Shown here: positions 30,727-38,106 of the stretch, in pieces
Layout: the number at the start of each line of letters is the position of its first letter
Position numbering within the stretch: position 1 is the first letter of the stretch
DNA from: Gammaproteobacteria bacterium
GTDB taxonomy: Bacteria; Pseudomonadota; Gammaproteobacteria; Thiohalomonadales; Thiohalomonadaceae
NCBI GenBank assembly: GCA_026196575.1
Contig: JAPHSX010000038.1
Span: 113,312 to 177,311, forward strand
DNA: 64,000 bases
Reading direction: 5' to 3'
The notes under the pieces: generated by a model
The model's input: only the letters and a program-made list of their open reading frames with translations
The model's database searches: none
What the model was told of the DNA's origin: nothing
Translations under genes and position numbers: made by a program

Positions 30727-31234
30727 CGAGCCGAATGTGTTGCGCGCACTGGAGCGGCTGTTGACCACCCCACGCCACACGATTGAGACGTTCGACACTG
30801 CCGAGGCGGCCCTCCACCGTGCCCAGAGCACCGTCTTCGACCTGGTGTTGTCGGACTACCGCATGCCGCGCATGGACGGCGTGGAGTTCCTGACCCGTTT
30901 CCGGGCGTTGCAGCCCGACGCCATGCGGCTGATCCTGAGCGCCCACACCGACTGGCAGGTGCTGCTGGCGGCGCTCAACCAGGCCGAGATCTACCGTTTT
31001 TTGCCCAAGCCGTGGGATACCGATGATTTGCGGATCGCCATCGCACGGGCGCTGGAACACCGCGAGGTGTTGATGGAGAACCGCCGCCTTGCCGATCAGG
31101 TGCGGCGCCAGCAGGCACAGCTCAGTCGTCAGGAGGCCGCGTTGCGTGAGCTGGAGAGCTCCCATCCGGAGATCGCCCGCGTGAGCTGGGGCGAGGATGG
31201 CTCGGTGTTGCTGGATGAGGATGCCATCGAATAG
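30701..31234 (+). CDS. Response regulator with C-terminal coiled coil
   Basis: A 177-residue RpfG-type receiver. It has MLLDDEPNVLRAL, phosphoacceptor Asp52 in DLVLSDYRMPRMDG and RFLPKPWDTDD, then a helical tail (about 125-160, RQQAQLSRQEAALRELE) and a short acidic end. No output domain. ATG 30701 is chosen because GGAGGAGGAAG lies just before it; the upstream extension is inside the HD-GYP gene. It probably signals through its coiled coil to a partner such as the broken GTPase gene that follows. Confidence 0.85.
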   Translation: MYRIMLLDDEPNVLRALERLLTTPRHTIETFDTAEAALHRAQSTVFDLVLSDYRMPRMDGVEFLTRFRALQPDAMRLILSAHTDWQVLLAALNQAEIYRFLPKPWDTDDLRIAIARALEHREVLMENRRLADQVRRQQAQLSRQEAALRELESSHPEIARVSWGEDGSVLLDEDAIE

Positions 31235-31236
31235 CC

Positions 31237-31924
31237 ATGGCCGAATACGACGGGGAGGCGCAACGGCTCACCGTCAAGCTGATCTATTACGGCCCGGCGC
31301 AGAGCGGCAATACCACCGACCTTGCCGCTTGCCCTCTCCGCGCCCTTTGGCCTGCCGTTCAAGTTCAAGCTGTTTACCGTGCCGGGACAGGTGCAGCACG
31401 ACAGCACGCGCAAGGCGGTGTTGTCGCGGGTCGACGGCGTGGTCTTCGTGGCCGATTCACAGCGGGCGCAGGGCGTCAACAACGGTGCCGCCTTCGACAA
31501 CCTGGCGGAGAACGCCGCACGGGTAGCGCTGGAACAGTACGATCTGATTCAGAAGAGCCGGCATCTGCAACAGGAAAACAGCAAAAAGACGCACGGGATC
31601 CGGGCACTCTTCCGGTTGGCGAGCACCCTGACGACGAGAAAACTGGGGCCACTGTTTGCACCGGAGCACCTGGACGGCGTCTTTCAGGCCCAGGGCTGTC
31701 GCCATTGTGGCGGCTCCGGTTACCTGGGGCGGGTTGGCCTGTTCGAGGTGCTGGTGCCCGATGAGGAGATGCGCCACCTGACGACCAGCGGGGCCAGTAT
31801 GCTCGAAATCAAGCGCATCGCGCGGGCGCAGGGGGACCGCAGCCTGCTGGAGGATGCCCGTGACAAGGTGGTCGCCGGCCTGACCGATTGCGCGGAGATC
31901 CTGCGGGTGTTGGGGCCGCAGTAG
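31237..31924 (+). pseudogene. Broken MglA-like GTPase fused to a PilB/GspE C-terminal tail
   Basis: Two frames must be joined. The first (from ATG 31237) reads LTVKLIYYGPAQSGNTTDL, an MglA-type P-loop in which the Walker A lysine is Asn. Near 31321 the frame changes and resumes as LPLALSAPFGLPFKFKLFTV followed by PGQ, with DGVVFVADSQRAQ, the MglA switch II and following strand. About 40 residues normally lying between these parts, including switch I, are missing. After residue VALE the chain becomes a PilB/GspE C-terminus: CRHCGGSGYLGRVGLFEVL and a tail ending GLTDCAEILRVLG. The NKxD guanine motif is absent. A frameshift plus internal deletion makes this a likely pseudogene, although the second frame alone is open (31322-31924) and could still be expressed. 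Confidence 0.75.
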
Positions 31925-32017
31925 CTCAATGGCGGGGGTGGATAAGCGCCGCCGATGGTGGGGTGGTGGGACAGTTGTAGTGTTCGATGGAAAACAGATG
32001 TCGGGGCGGGGGGAGTG

Positions 32018-32944
32018 ATGATTAACGTTACGGTAAGTGAACTGCAAAGCATTCAGAAGACCATCAATGGCGCCATCGCCATGCATGGCAAATGGCTCGA
32101 TAACCTGCATCGTACCTTTGCCTGCGGCCTCGCCCCGGCGGACAACGATGTGCTGGAGGATGCGCACAGACATTGTGCCTTCGGACACTGGTTCTACAGC
32201 AAGGCAAATGCCGGGTTGCGGCAGATGCCGGCCTTTGTCCAGGTCGGAGAGCTGCACCAGTCGATGCACCGAACGGCGCGGGAGATCTGTTTAAAGCTCA
32301 GGGCGCTCGGCAAGGTACCGGTCAGTGATTATGACGTGCTGACAGGTGAGGTGCAGCGATTTCGCGAGTCGCTTGAGGGCATGCTGAACAAGGTGAACTA
32401 CACGCTGCAGAATGTTGATGCCCTGACGGGGGCGATCACCAGCGAGCGCCTGTTGCCGGACATCAGGGGTGAACAGCAGCGGCTGCATGAGAGCGGGCGC
32501 CCCTACAGCCTGTTACTGGTCGATATGGATGTAAAGGATATCAACCAGCGCTACGGCCATGAGGTCGGTGACAAGGTGTTGCGGGCGGGCGTCGATGTTA
32601 TCCGAAGGATGTTGGGGAGTGGCGGCAGGGTCTACCGTTACAGTGGCGCGGAGTTTGTCATCTGTCTTCCCGGAAAATCCCAGGAGGATGCCGAGGGGGT
32701 CAAGGAGGAGCTGTTGCAACATATCGGTGCGGGCTCGAGCGCCGTGATCGGCGCGCCGACGGGGGCGTTGAATATTCACTACGGCATCGTGATGCTGGAG
32801 GCGGGGGCCTATCTGGAGGAGCTGATTGATCGCTGCGCGAGATTGACCTACACCTTCGATTTTGAGAGCACCCCCCTCGCGGACGAGACGCAGGAGCCCG
32901 ATGCGAGCCCCGACGTGATCCCCGAGACACCAGCGCCATCCTGA
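32018..32944 (+). CDS. CZB zinc-sensor protein with degenerate GGDEF domain
   Basis: A 308-residue soluble protein with the architecture of E. coli DgcZ. The N-terminal chemoreceptor zinc-binding (CZB) domain has a His in HGKWLDNLHRTF, HRHCAFGHWFYS with the Cys-x-Phe-Gly-x-Trp core, and ELHQSMH. A GGDEF domain follows (about 145-290) with VDMDVKDINQRYGHEVGD intact, but the active-site loop is RYSGAEF instead of RxGGDEF. The first Gly is Ser and the third position is Ala, so cyclase activity is doubtful. It could be a zinc-responsive binding protein. ATG 32018 follows GGGGGGAG. Confidence 0.83.
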   Translation: MINVTVSELQSIQKTINGAIAMHGKWLDNLHRTFACGLAPADNDVLEDAHRHCAFGHWFYSKANAGLRQMPAFVQVGELHQSMHRTAREICLKLRALGKVPVSDYDVLTGEVQRFRESLEGMLNKVNYTLQNVDALTGAITSERLLPDIRGEQQRLHESGRPYSLLLVDMDVKDINQRYGHEVGDKVLRAGVDVIRRMLGSGGRVYRYSGAEFVICLPGKSQEDAEGVKEELLQHIGAGSSAVIGAPTGALNIHYGIVMLEAGAYLEELIDRCARLTYTFDFESTPLADETQEPDASPDVIPETPAPS

Positions 32945-32959
32945 TCCACATAATGCGGG

Positions 32960-33150
32960 TGGGTTGGCGTAGGAGTGCCTCTGGCGCGATAGGGGGAGTG
33001 GGCATGATGCAGGTGTCGCGGTAGGCCACCCCTGTTTCGGCATACGGTTTGGTGGTGGGGGTGGCCACATCGCGGCGGAGCCGCTCCTACGGGATTGCGG
33101 CGAAACACACCACGCCAACGGGATCGTAGGGGCGCCTCTGGCGCGATAGG
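32960..33150. repeat. Degenerate REP/MITE fragments between convergent genes
   Basis: The 210-base gap between the CZB gene and the redox operon holds several diverged REP arms: GCGTAGGAGTGCCTCTGGCG, ATCGCGGCGGAGCCGCTCCT and GTAGGGGCGCCTCTGGCGCG. They probably serve as transcription stops for both converging units. No open frame of note lies here. Confidence 0.65.
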
Positions 33151-33154
33151 CGTT

Positions 33155-33760
33155 TTACCCCTGTTCGCTCAGGGCGCCGCTGGGGCAGACGGCGACGCAG
33201 TCGCCGCAGCTGCTGCAATTCGTCTGCGCGAGCGGGGTATCGTTGGCGCCGAAGGTGAGGCGGATGGCGGCGCCGCGATTAGCCCGGTTGATCACCCGCT
33301 GGTCACGGCAGGCGCTGATGCAGCGGTCGCAGTGAATGCACTTGTCTGGTTGGTAGCGGATGTAGTCGGAACCGTTGCGCACCGCTGTATTCGACTGTTG
33401 CAAGTAGAAGCGTGCCTCGGTGACGCCCAGCGTTTGCGCATAGGCGCGCACCTGCGGGCTGAGCGTGGCCAGGCCGCCATGTTCGGCGATGATGAACTCC
33501 AGCAACACCTGGCGTGCGTGCAGGGTCTTCTGGCTGTGGGTCTCCACCTCCATGTTGGGCTCGACCACCGTGGAGCAGGCCGGCAGCAAACGCGACTGCC
33601 CCTTCACCTCCACCGAGCAGATGCGGCAGACCGAGCGCGCCTCCAGCCCCGGCAGATGGCAGAGGGTGGGGATCTCGATGCCCTGCTTCGTGGCCACCTG
33701 CAGCAGGGTCTGCCCGGGTTTGGCCTGCACCAGCTGTTTGTTGATCTTCAGGCTAATCAT
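33155..33760 (-). CDS. HoxU/NuoG-like iron-sulfur protein of the redox operon
   Basis: A 201-residue protein, last gene of the eight-gene operon. The N-terminal [2Fe-2S] domain has Cys34, Cys45, Cys48 and Cys62 (CHLPG, CRICSVEV, LPACS), as in NuoG and HoxU. Two C-terminal [4Fe-4S] motifs follow: Cys141-144-147-151 and Cys182-185-188-192. The middle His-Cys cluster of NuoG/HoxU is missing: EHGG keeps the His, but the three cysteines are gone. It should pass electrons from the NuoF-like protein toward the membrane subunit. Its ATG overlaps the upstream stop by eight bases; the longer open frame is rejected for that reason. Confidence 0.88.
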   Translation of the reverse strand: MISLKINKQLVQAKPGQTLLQVATKQGIEIPTLCHLPGLEARSVCRICSVEVKGQSRLLPACSTVVEPNMEVETHSQKTLHARQVLLEFIIAEHGGLATLSPQVRAYAQTLGVTEARFYLQQSNTAVRNGSDYIRYQPDKCIHCDRCISACRDQRVINRANRGAAIRLTFGANDTPLAQTNCSSCGDCVAVCPSGALSEQG

Positions 33761-34976
33761 GCGGCTTTTTTCCGAAATGATGCAGCCAGGTGAGTAAAGG
33801 CGCGGGCGCCGCACGTCCGAGTCCGCAGGTGGAGGTCTGCTGCAGGGTGTGGGCCACGCTGTGCACCCAGTTCAGATCGGTATTGGAGAGCGGCGTGTCA
33901 CGCAGCGCGGCGGCGAATTTCGCCAGCTCCTGGGTGCCGACGCGGCAGGGGGTGCAGCGGCCGCAGGACTCGGTCTTGAAGAATGCAATGGCGGCGGCCA
34001 TCTCGGCCAGCGGGTCGCGGCTGGTGTTGAAGACGCGCAGCGTGCCGGAACCCACCTGTACCCCGAGCGGCGCCAACGCCTCGTCGTCATAATCAACGTT
34101 AGTCAGCGTGGCAGGGATCAGCCCGCCGGAGATGCCGCCGATCTCAACAAAGCTGAGGTCATCGGCCCGGGCCCGTTGCAGGATCTCCGGCAGCGGCTCG
34201 CCCAGCGTGATTTCGTAGATGCCCGGCTCAGCCACATCGCCGAGCAGGGTGACCAGCTTGGGGTGGCGGCCAGCGAACAGCTCCGGGCGGACAAGTAGCA
34301 GCGGCAGCCAGCTCAGGGTCTCGACGTTGTTGATGATGGTCGGTTTGCCCCACAGCCCCTGCTCATGAGGAAAGGGCGGCTTGAGGCGCGGCTCGGCGCG
34401 CTGGCCCTCCAGGTAGTTGAGCAGCGCGCTCTCCTCGCCCGCCACATAGAGGTCCACCTCCGGGCCATCCACCAACTGGATATCGAGACCGTCGAACAGT
34501 GCGGCGTTTTCGTTCAGCACCGCCTGCAATGCAGCGCGGCACTCACCATAGGCGCTGTTGAGCACCAGGCAGGCCTCGCGGATGTGCAGCACGCGGCAGG
34601 CAAGCGCGATCCCCTCCAGCACGATCTGCGGGTAGTCGCGCAGCAGGAGGTAGTCCTTGAAGGTGTCGGGTTCACCCTCCATGCCGTTGACCACCAGGTA
34701 GCGTGGCTTGTGCGGGATGGCCGCCTCCCACTTCTTCACCAGTGGCAGGTGCGAGCCGCCGCAGCCGCGCAGGCCGCTGGCGAGGATCTGTTTCAATACC
34801 GCCACCGGCGTGGTCTCACCGTTCTGCAGGCGCTGTAGCGCGCGAAAGCCACCAGCAGCGGCGTAGGCGGCAAAGCTGGAGGGACCACGGCCGACGATCG
34901 CCGGCACGGCCTTGGGACCCTGGTCGTGGCCGGGGGCATAGAAGGAGCGCACGCCATACGGCTGGTTAAAGGGCAC
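33753..34976 (-). CDS. NuoF/HoxF-like flavin and iron-sulfur protein
   Basis: A 407-residue relative of the 51-kDa subunit of complex I. Conserved parts are VNGMEGEPDTFKDYLLLRDY, YVAGEESALLNYLEGQRAEP and LWGKPTIINNVETL (FMN site), an SLBB-like stretch near 245-320, and the N3-type [4Fe-4S] cluster with ESCGRCTPCRVGT (Cys338, 341, 344) and TCGLG (Cys384). The usual FMN/NADH loop RGRGGAGFPTG is replaced by RGCGGSHLPLV at 70-80, so NADH use is uncertain. It overlaps the RnfD-like gene by 11 bases. It is the probable cytoplasmic entry or exit point of the chain. Confidence 0.88.
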   Translation of the reverse strand: MPFNQPYGVRSFYAPGHDQGPKAVPAIVGRGPSSFAAYAAAGGFRALQRLQNGETTPVAVLKQILASGLRGCGGSHLPLVKKWEAAIPHKPRYLVVNGMEGEPDTFKDYLLLRDYPQIVLEGIALACRVLHIREACLVLNSAYGECRAALQAVLNENAALFDGLDIQLVDGPEVDLYVAGEESALLNYLEGQRAEPRLKPPFPHEQGLWGKPTIINNVETLSWLPLLLVRPELFAGRHPKLVTLLGDVAEPGIYEITLGEPLPEILQRARADDLSFVEIGGISGGLIPATLTNVDYDDEALAPLGVQVGSGTLRVFNTSRDPLAEMAAAIAFFKTESCGRCTPCRVGTQELAKFAAALRDTPLSNTDLNWVHSVAHTLQQTSTCGLGRAAPAPLLTWLHHFGKKPHD

Positions 34977-35877
34977 GTTGCCACCTCCTGCCGTCGAGCC
35001 ACGGTACGGTGAGATTCATGAGCAGGATGGCGTACATCTCCGCGCCGGGGATGGTGGTGTGGATGCGCCCCAGCACCGAGAGCACACCGACACCGACGCC
35101 GAAGATAATGCCGCCGCGCACGGTGTTGGGCGTGGTCTCCGGCGCGGTGAGAAAGAAGAAGGCCATCAGCAGGGTGGGGCCGCCGAGCAGGTAGACCAGC
35201 GGCTGCGAGATCCAGGGCGCGTGGCCGACGATCTCCGCCGTGTCGGGCAGCAGAAAGACGGTGAGCGGCACGGCGAGGAGCATGGCGATGGCCGCCTCGC
35301 GCTTGAGCACCACGTAGCGCAGCATGAGGAAACCGACGATGAGCAGCAGCAGCGTGCTGGTCTCGCCGATGGCCCCCTTGGTGAGTCCCAAAAAGGCATC
35401 CCAGTAACTGGGCGGCAACAGGCCACCGGCCTCCTTGAACAGCAGGCTGGCGCCGGTGGCAAGGTCGGCATAGGGGATGGGATCAAAGGTCTCCAGAATG
35501 GCGATGGCGCTGCGCCCCAGCACCGCCGGATTGAAGAGGTACTTGATGCGCCCGCCGCTTAGTGCCGCTGCCGCCTGCTTGCCGAGAAACTCGGCGACAA
35601 AGCCACCAACGATGATCATGTAGAGCGGCGTCTGCGGGCTTAACGTCAAACCGATCAGCAGGCCGGTCACCATGCTGCCCGGATTGAACCAGCGCAGTGG
35701 CCCGCGGTTCGACCACTGGATGAGGGCGCCGGCCGCCATGGTGCTCAGGGTGGCGGCGAGCAGCACTCCAAGGGCCGCCAGGCCGAAGTAGAGGCTGCCG
35801 AAGAGGGCCAGCGGCAGCAGCAGGATGAAGGTGGACCACTTGGCACCGAGGCGCTGGCGCAGCGCGCGCGGGTTCAT
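34966..35877 (-). CDS. RnfD/NqrB-like membrane flavoprotein
   Basis: A 303-residue polytopic inner-membrane protein. It follows RnfD/NqrB in order: WFNPGSMVTGLLIGLTLS, FNPAVLGR, a Thr-Gly-Ala-Ser motif at 141-144 in ADLATGASLL, STLLLLIVGFLMLR and LTAPETTPNTVRGGIIFG. In RnfD and NqrB the S/T-G-A-T motif at this place carries covalent FMN added by ApbE; here Ser144 would be the acceptor. Other Rnf or Nqr subunits are absent. ATG 35877 overlaps the upstream pentaheme gene by four bases; the longer open frame belongs to the shadow of that gene. It likely bridges cytoplasmic iron-sulfur proteins and periplasmic hemes. Confidence 0.85.
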   Translation of the reverse strand: MNPRALRQRLGAKWSTFILLLPLALFGSLYFGLAALGVLLAATLSTMAAGALIQWSNRGPLRWFNPGSMVTGLLIGLTLSPQTPLYMIIVGGFVAEFLGKQAAAALSGGRIKYLFNPAVLGRSAIAILETFDPIPYADLATGASLLFKEAGGLLPPSYWDAFLGLTKGAIGETSTLLLLIVGFLMLRYVVLKREAAIAMLLAVPLTVFLLPDTAEIVGHAPWISQPLVYLLGGPTLLMAFFFLTAPETTPNTVRGGIIFGVGVGVLSVLGRIHTTIPGAEMYAILLMNLTVPWLDGRRWQRAL

Positions 35878-36386
35878 CGGGGCGGCTCCGTGCCGGAGAG
35901 CGCCTGCTGCGCCCGCTCCTCCCACGGCCGCACCTCGGCCGCGGTGTGGCAACCGGTGCAGGCGCTGGCAAAGGGGGCGTGACAGGCCAGACAGCTGGCG
36001 GGGCGCACGGTGGCGAGCAGGATATGACGCTCCATGCCGTGGCCGCGCGGCTGTACGAAGTCGCTGGTGTGGCTCTCGGGCGGGCGGGCGTGACAGTCGC
36101 TGCACTCGGCGGCACGGTGGCAGGCGGCGCAGCGCTGAGGGGTGAAACCCTCGCCGCGGCCGTGGCTGTAGCGGCGGAAGCGGTCGTCATGCGAGGCGGG
36201 CGGCGGCAGGGTCCAGCCATCCTTTATATCGGGGGGGTCGATCTTGCCCTGTTGGCTATGGCAGTCGAGACACGCCCCGGCGTGGCGCCACTGATGCACA
36301 TCGCTCTCAAAGCGGGTGTTGAGTAGCGCCAGTGCCACGATGAGGAGGGCGGTGGCGATGAAGAGTCGTTTCAGCGGCCGTCTCAT
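35874..36386 (-). CDS. Membrane-anchored pentaheme cytochrome c
   Basis: A 170-residue protein with an uncleaved-looking N-terminal membrane helix (about 8-23, LFIATALLIVALALL) and five CxxCH heme motifs ending at His43, 90, 99, 136 and 147 (CLDCH, CAACH, CSDCH, CLACH, CTGCH). Several extra His residues (for example His66, His75, His106, His116) could be distal ligands. It probably faces the periplasm and takes electrons from, or gives them to, the RnfD-like subunit whose gene it overlaps. I do not recognise a named family. ATG 36386 overlaps the preceding gene's end. Confidence 0.87.
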   Translation of the reverse strand: MRRPLKRLFIATALLIVALALLNTRFESDVHQWRHAGACLDCHSQQGKIDPPDIKDGWTLPPPASHDDRFRRYSHGRGEGFTPQRCAACHRAAECSDCHARPPESHTSDFVQPRGHGMERHILLATVRPASCLACHAPFASACTGCHTAAEVRPWEERAQQALSGTEPPR

Positions 36387-37024
36387 CGGGCGATGCACCG
36401 AAAGCCGATATCGAAGCTGCGATAGGCTGGCTCGCGCGGCTGTGCGCTCTTGATCGCCACCCCCGAGGGGCTGCTGTTGGAGCTGCCGCCGGCGACGAGC
36501 TGCTCCGCCACCCACTCGGCCACATTGCCGGCCATGTTGAGGGCGCCGGAGGGGGCGCGCCCGGCAGGAAACGACAGCACCGGCGCGCTGTAGGTGTAGC
36601 CGTCGTACTCACCGTGGCGCTCGCCGCCGCTGTTGGCCCTGCGATAGTCCCACTGGTCGCCCCAGGGCCAGAGGCGCCCGTCCGCGCCACCGGCCGCCGC
36701 CATCCACTCGGCATGGGTGGGGAGGCGCTGGCCGCGCCACTGGCAGTAGTCGCACGCGTCAAACCAGCTCACCCCCACCACCGGGTGGTCGGGGCGGGAG
36801 AAGGTGTCGCGGCCGAAGGGGGCGAGTTCGGCGGCGACGGAGTTGCGGAAAAGGTCGTTGCGGTACTCGCCCCAGTATTTGGGCGCCCGGCGCTCGGGGT
36901 GGGCGCGCATGAAATCCAGATAGGCGATATTGCTCACCTCGGTGCGATCGATGAGCGGCGCGCCCTGGGCCGCTAGTGACGGCGACAGCAACAGCGACAG
37001 CAACACCAGCAGCAGGCGGGACAT
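36383..37024 (-). CDS. Exported FGE/SUMF1-like protein
   Basis: A 213-residue protein with a signal peptide (MSRLLLVLLSLLLSPSLA) and a formylglycine-generating-enzyme-type fold. Typical segments are DRTEVSNIAYLDFM, HPVVGVSWFDACDYCQWRGQ, RLPTHAEWMAAA, WPWGDQWD and NMAGNVAEWVAE, ending GFRCIAR. Members near nitrite or nitrous-oxide reductase genes (NirV-like) share this form and are not sulfatase activators. A copper-binding catalytic cysteine pair of true FGE is not evident. It overlaps apbE by one base on one side and the pentaheme gene by four on the other. Its role may be maturation or support of the periplasmic cytochromes. Confidence 0.8.
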   Translation of the reverse strand: MSRLLLVLLSLLLSPSLAAQGAPLIDRTEVSNIAYLDFMRAHPERRAPKYWGEYRNDLFRNSVAAELAPFGRDTFSRPDHPVVGVSWFDACDYCQWRGQRLPTHAEWMAAAGGADGRLWPWGDQWDYRRANSGGERHGEYDGYTYSAPVLSFPAGRAPSGALNMAGNVAEWVAEQLVAGGSSNSSPSGVAIKSAQPREPAYRSFDIGFRCIAR

Positions 37025-38106
37025 CAGCGCCTCCCCCCGGTCACGGCGGCCCAGCCGCTGGAGCGGCTGACCGTGCCGTTGGCGTCGATGATCAGCGCCT
37101 CGACCCCCGCCCGTGCCTCGACCCAGCGCATCCCCGCCTGCGGCCCCAGCACGCACACCGCGGTGGCGTAGGCATCGGCCAGGGTCGGGTCATCGGTGAT
37201 CACGGTGGCGCTCTGCACCCCCTGCACCAGCTGCCCGCTGCGCGGGTCGACGATGTGGCTGTAGCGCTTGCCGTCGCGCAGCAGGTAGCGCCGCCCATCG
37301 CCCGAGGTGGCCACCGAACGGTCGCGCAGGGTGAATTGCTCGATGCTCTGCCCCTCCCAGCGCGGGTTTTCGATGCGTACCGTCCACGGCCCCGCCTGCT
37401 TGCCGCCCAGCAGGTAGAGATCGCCACCGGCACTCACCGCCGCATTGTCGATGCCGTGCGCGCGCAGGGTCTCAATGGCGATCTGCGCCGCGTAGCCCTT
37501 GCCGATGCCGCCGAGGTTGACCCGCATCCCCGCCGGCAGCCGTGCCCTGGATGTCGCCAGGTCGATCTCGATGCGCTCGGCGCCGACGTGGCGCAGCGCC
37601 GCCGCGATCTGCCCCGCGCTCGGCAGGGGTGCCAGCGGGTCGCGGAAGGGGTAGAGATCCCACAGCGCACCGATGGTGACATCGAAGGCGCCATCGGTCT
37701 CGGCATGAATGGTCTTGGCCCGTTGCAGCAGGGCGAGGGCATCGGCGCCGAGTTTTATCCACTTGCCGCCATTGTCGTTGAGGCGGTAGATCTCGCTGCC
37801 GGGCTTCCAGGAGCTGAGCGTTGCCTCCAGTGCGCGCAGCCGCTCGCTGGCGGCCACGATAGCGGCCAGCGTCGGCGCGCGCGGCCCCTCGGCGACAAAG
37901 ATAAATTGCGAGCCCATCAGCACCGCCTCACGCCTGACCAGGGTGCTCTCTTCGCTATCGACCAAGCTATCGGCCGGGACGTAGAGCGGCGCCGTGAGCG
38001 TGGCCGGTTGCTCCACCGGCGCCGGCTCCGGCGCCCGCTCGCGCAGGCCGAGGCCGTAGCCCAGGGCCAGCACGATCACCACCAGGAAGATGAGCCACTT
38101 GCGCAT
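37024..38106 (-). CDS. apbE: ApbE-family FAD:protein FMN transferase
   Basis: A 360-residue protein with an N-terminal membrane anchor (about 4-20) and an ApbE domain. The family motifs are present: SEIYRLND, FDVTIGALWDLYPF, RVNLGGIGKGYAAQ, SAGGDLYLLG, YSHIVDPRSGQLVQG and TLADAYATAV. ApbE attaches FMN through phosphoester bonds to Thr or Ser of proteins such as NqrB, NqrC and RnfD or RnfG, outside or at the outer side of the inner membrane. The RnfD-like subunit in the same operon is the obvious substrate. Start and stop overlap both neighbours. Confidence 0.93.
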   Translation of the reverse strand: MRKWLIFLVVIVLALGYGLGLRERAPEPAPVEQPATLTAPLYVPADSLVDSEESTLVRREAVLMGSQFIFVAEGPRAPTLAAIVAASERLRALEATLSSWKPGSEIYRLNDNGGKWIKLGADALALLQRAKTIHAETDGAFDVTIGALWDLYPFRDPLAPLPSAGQIAAALRHVGAERIEIDLATSRARLPAGMRVNLGGIGKGYAAQIAIETLRAHGIDNAAVSAGGDLYLLGGKQAGPWTVRIENPRWEGQSIEQFTLRDRSVATSGDGRRYLLRDGKRYSHIVDPRSGQLVQGVQSATVITDDPTLADAYATAVCVLGPQAGMRWVEARAGVEALIIDANGTVSRSSGWAAVTGGRR

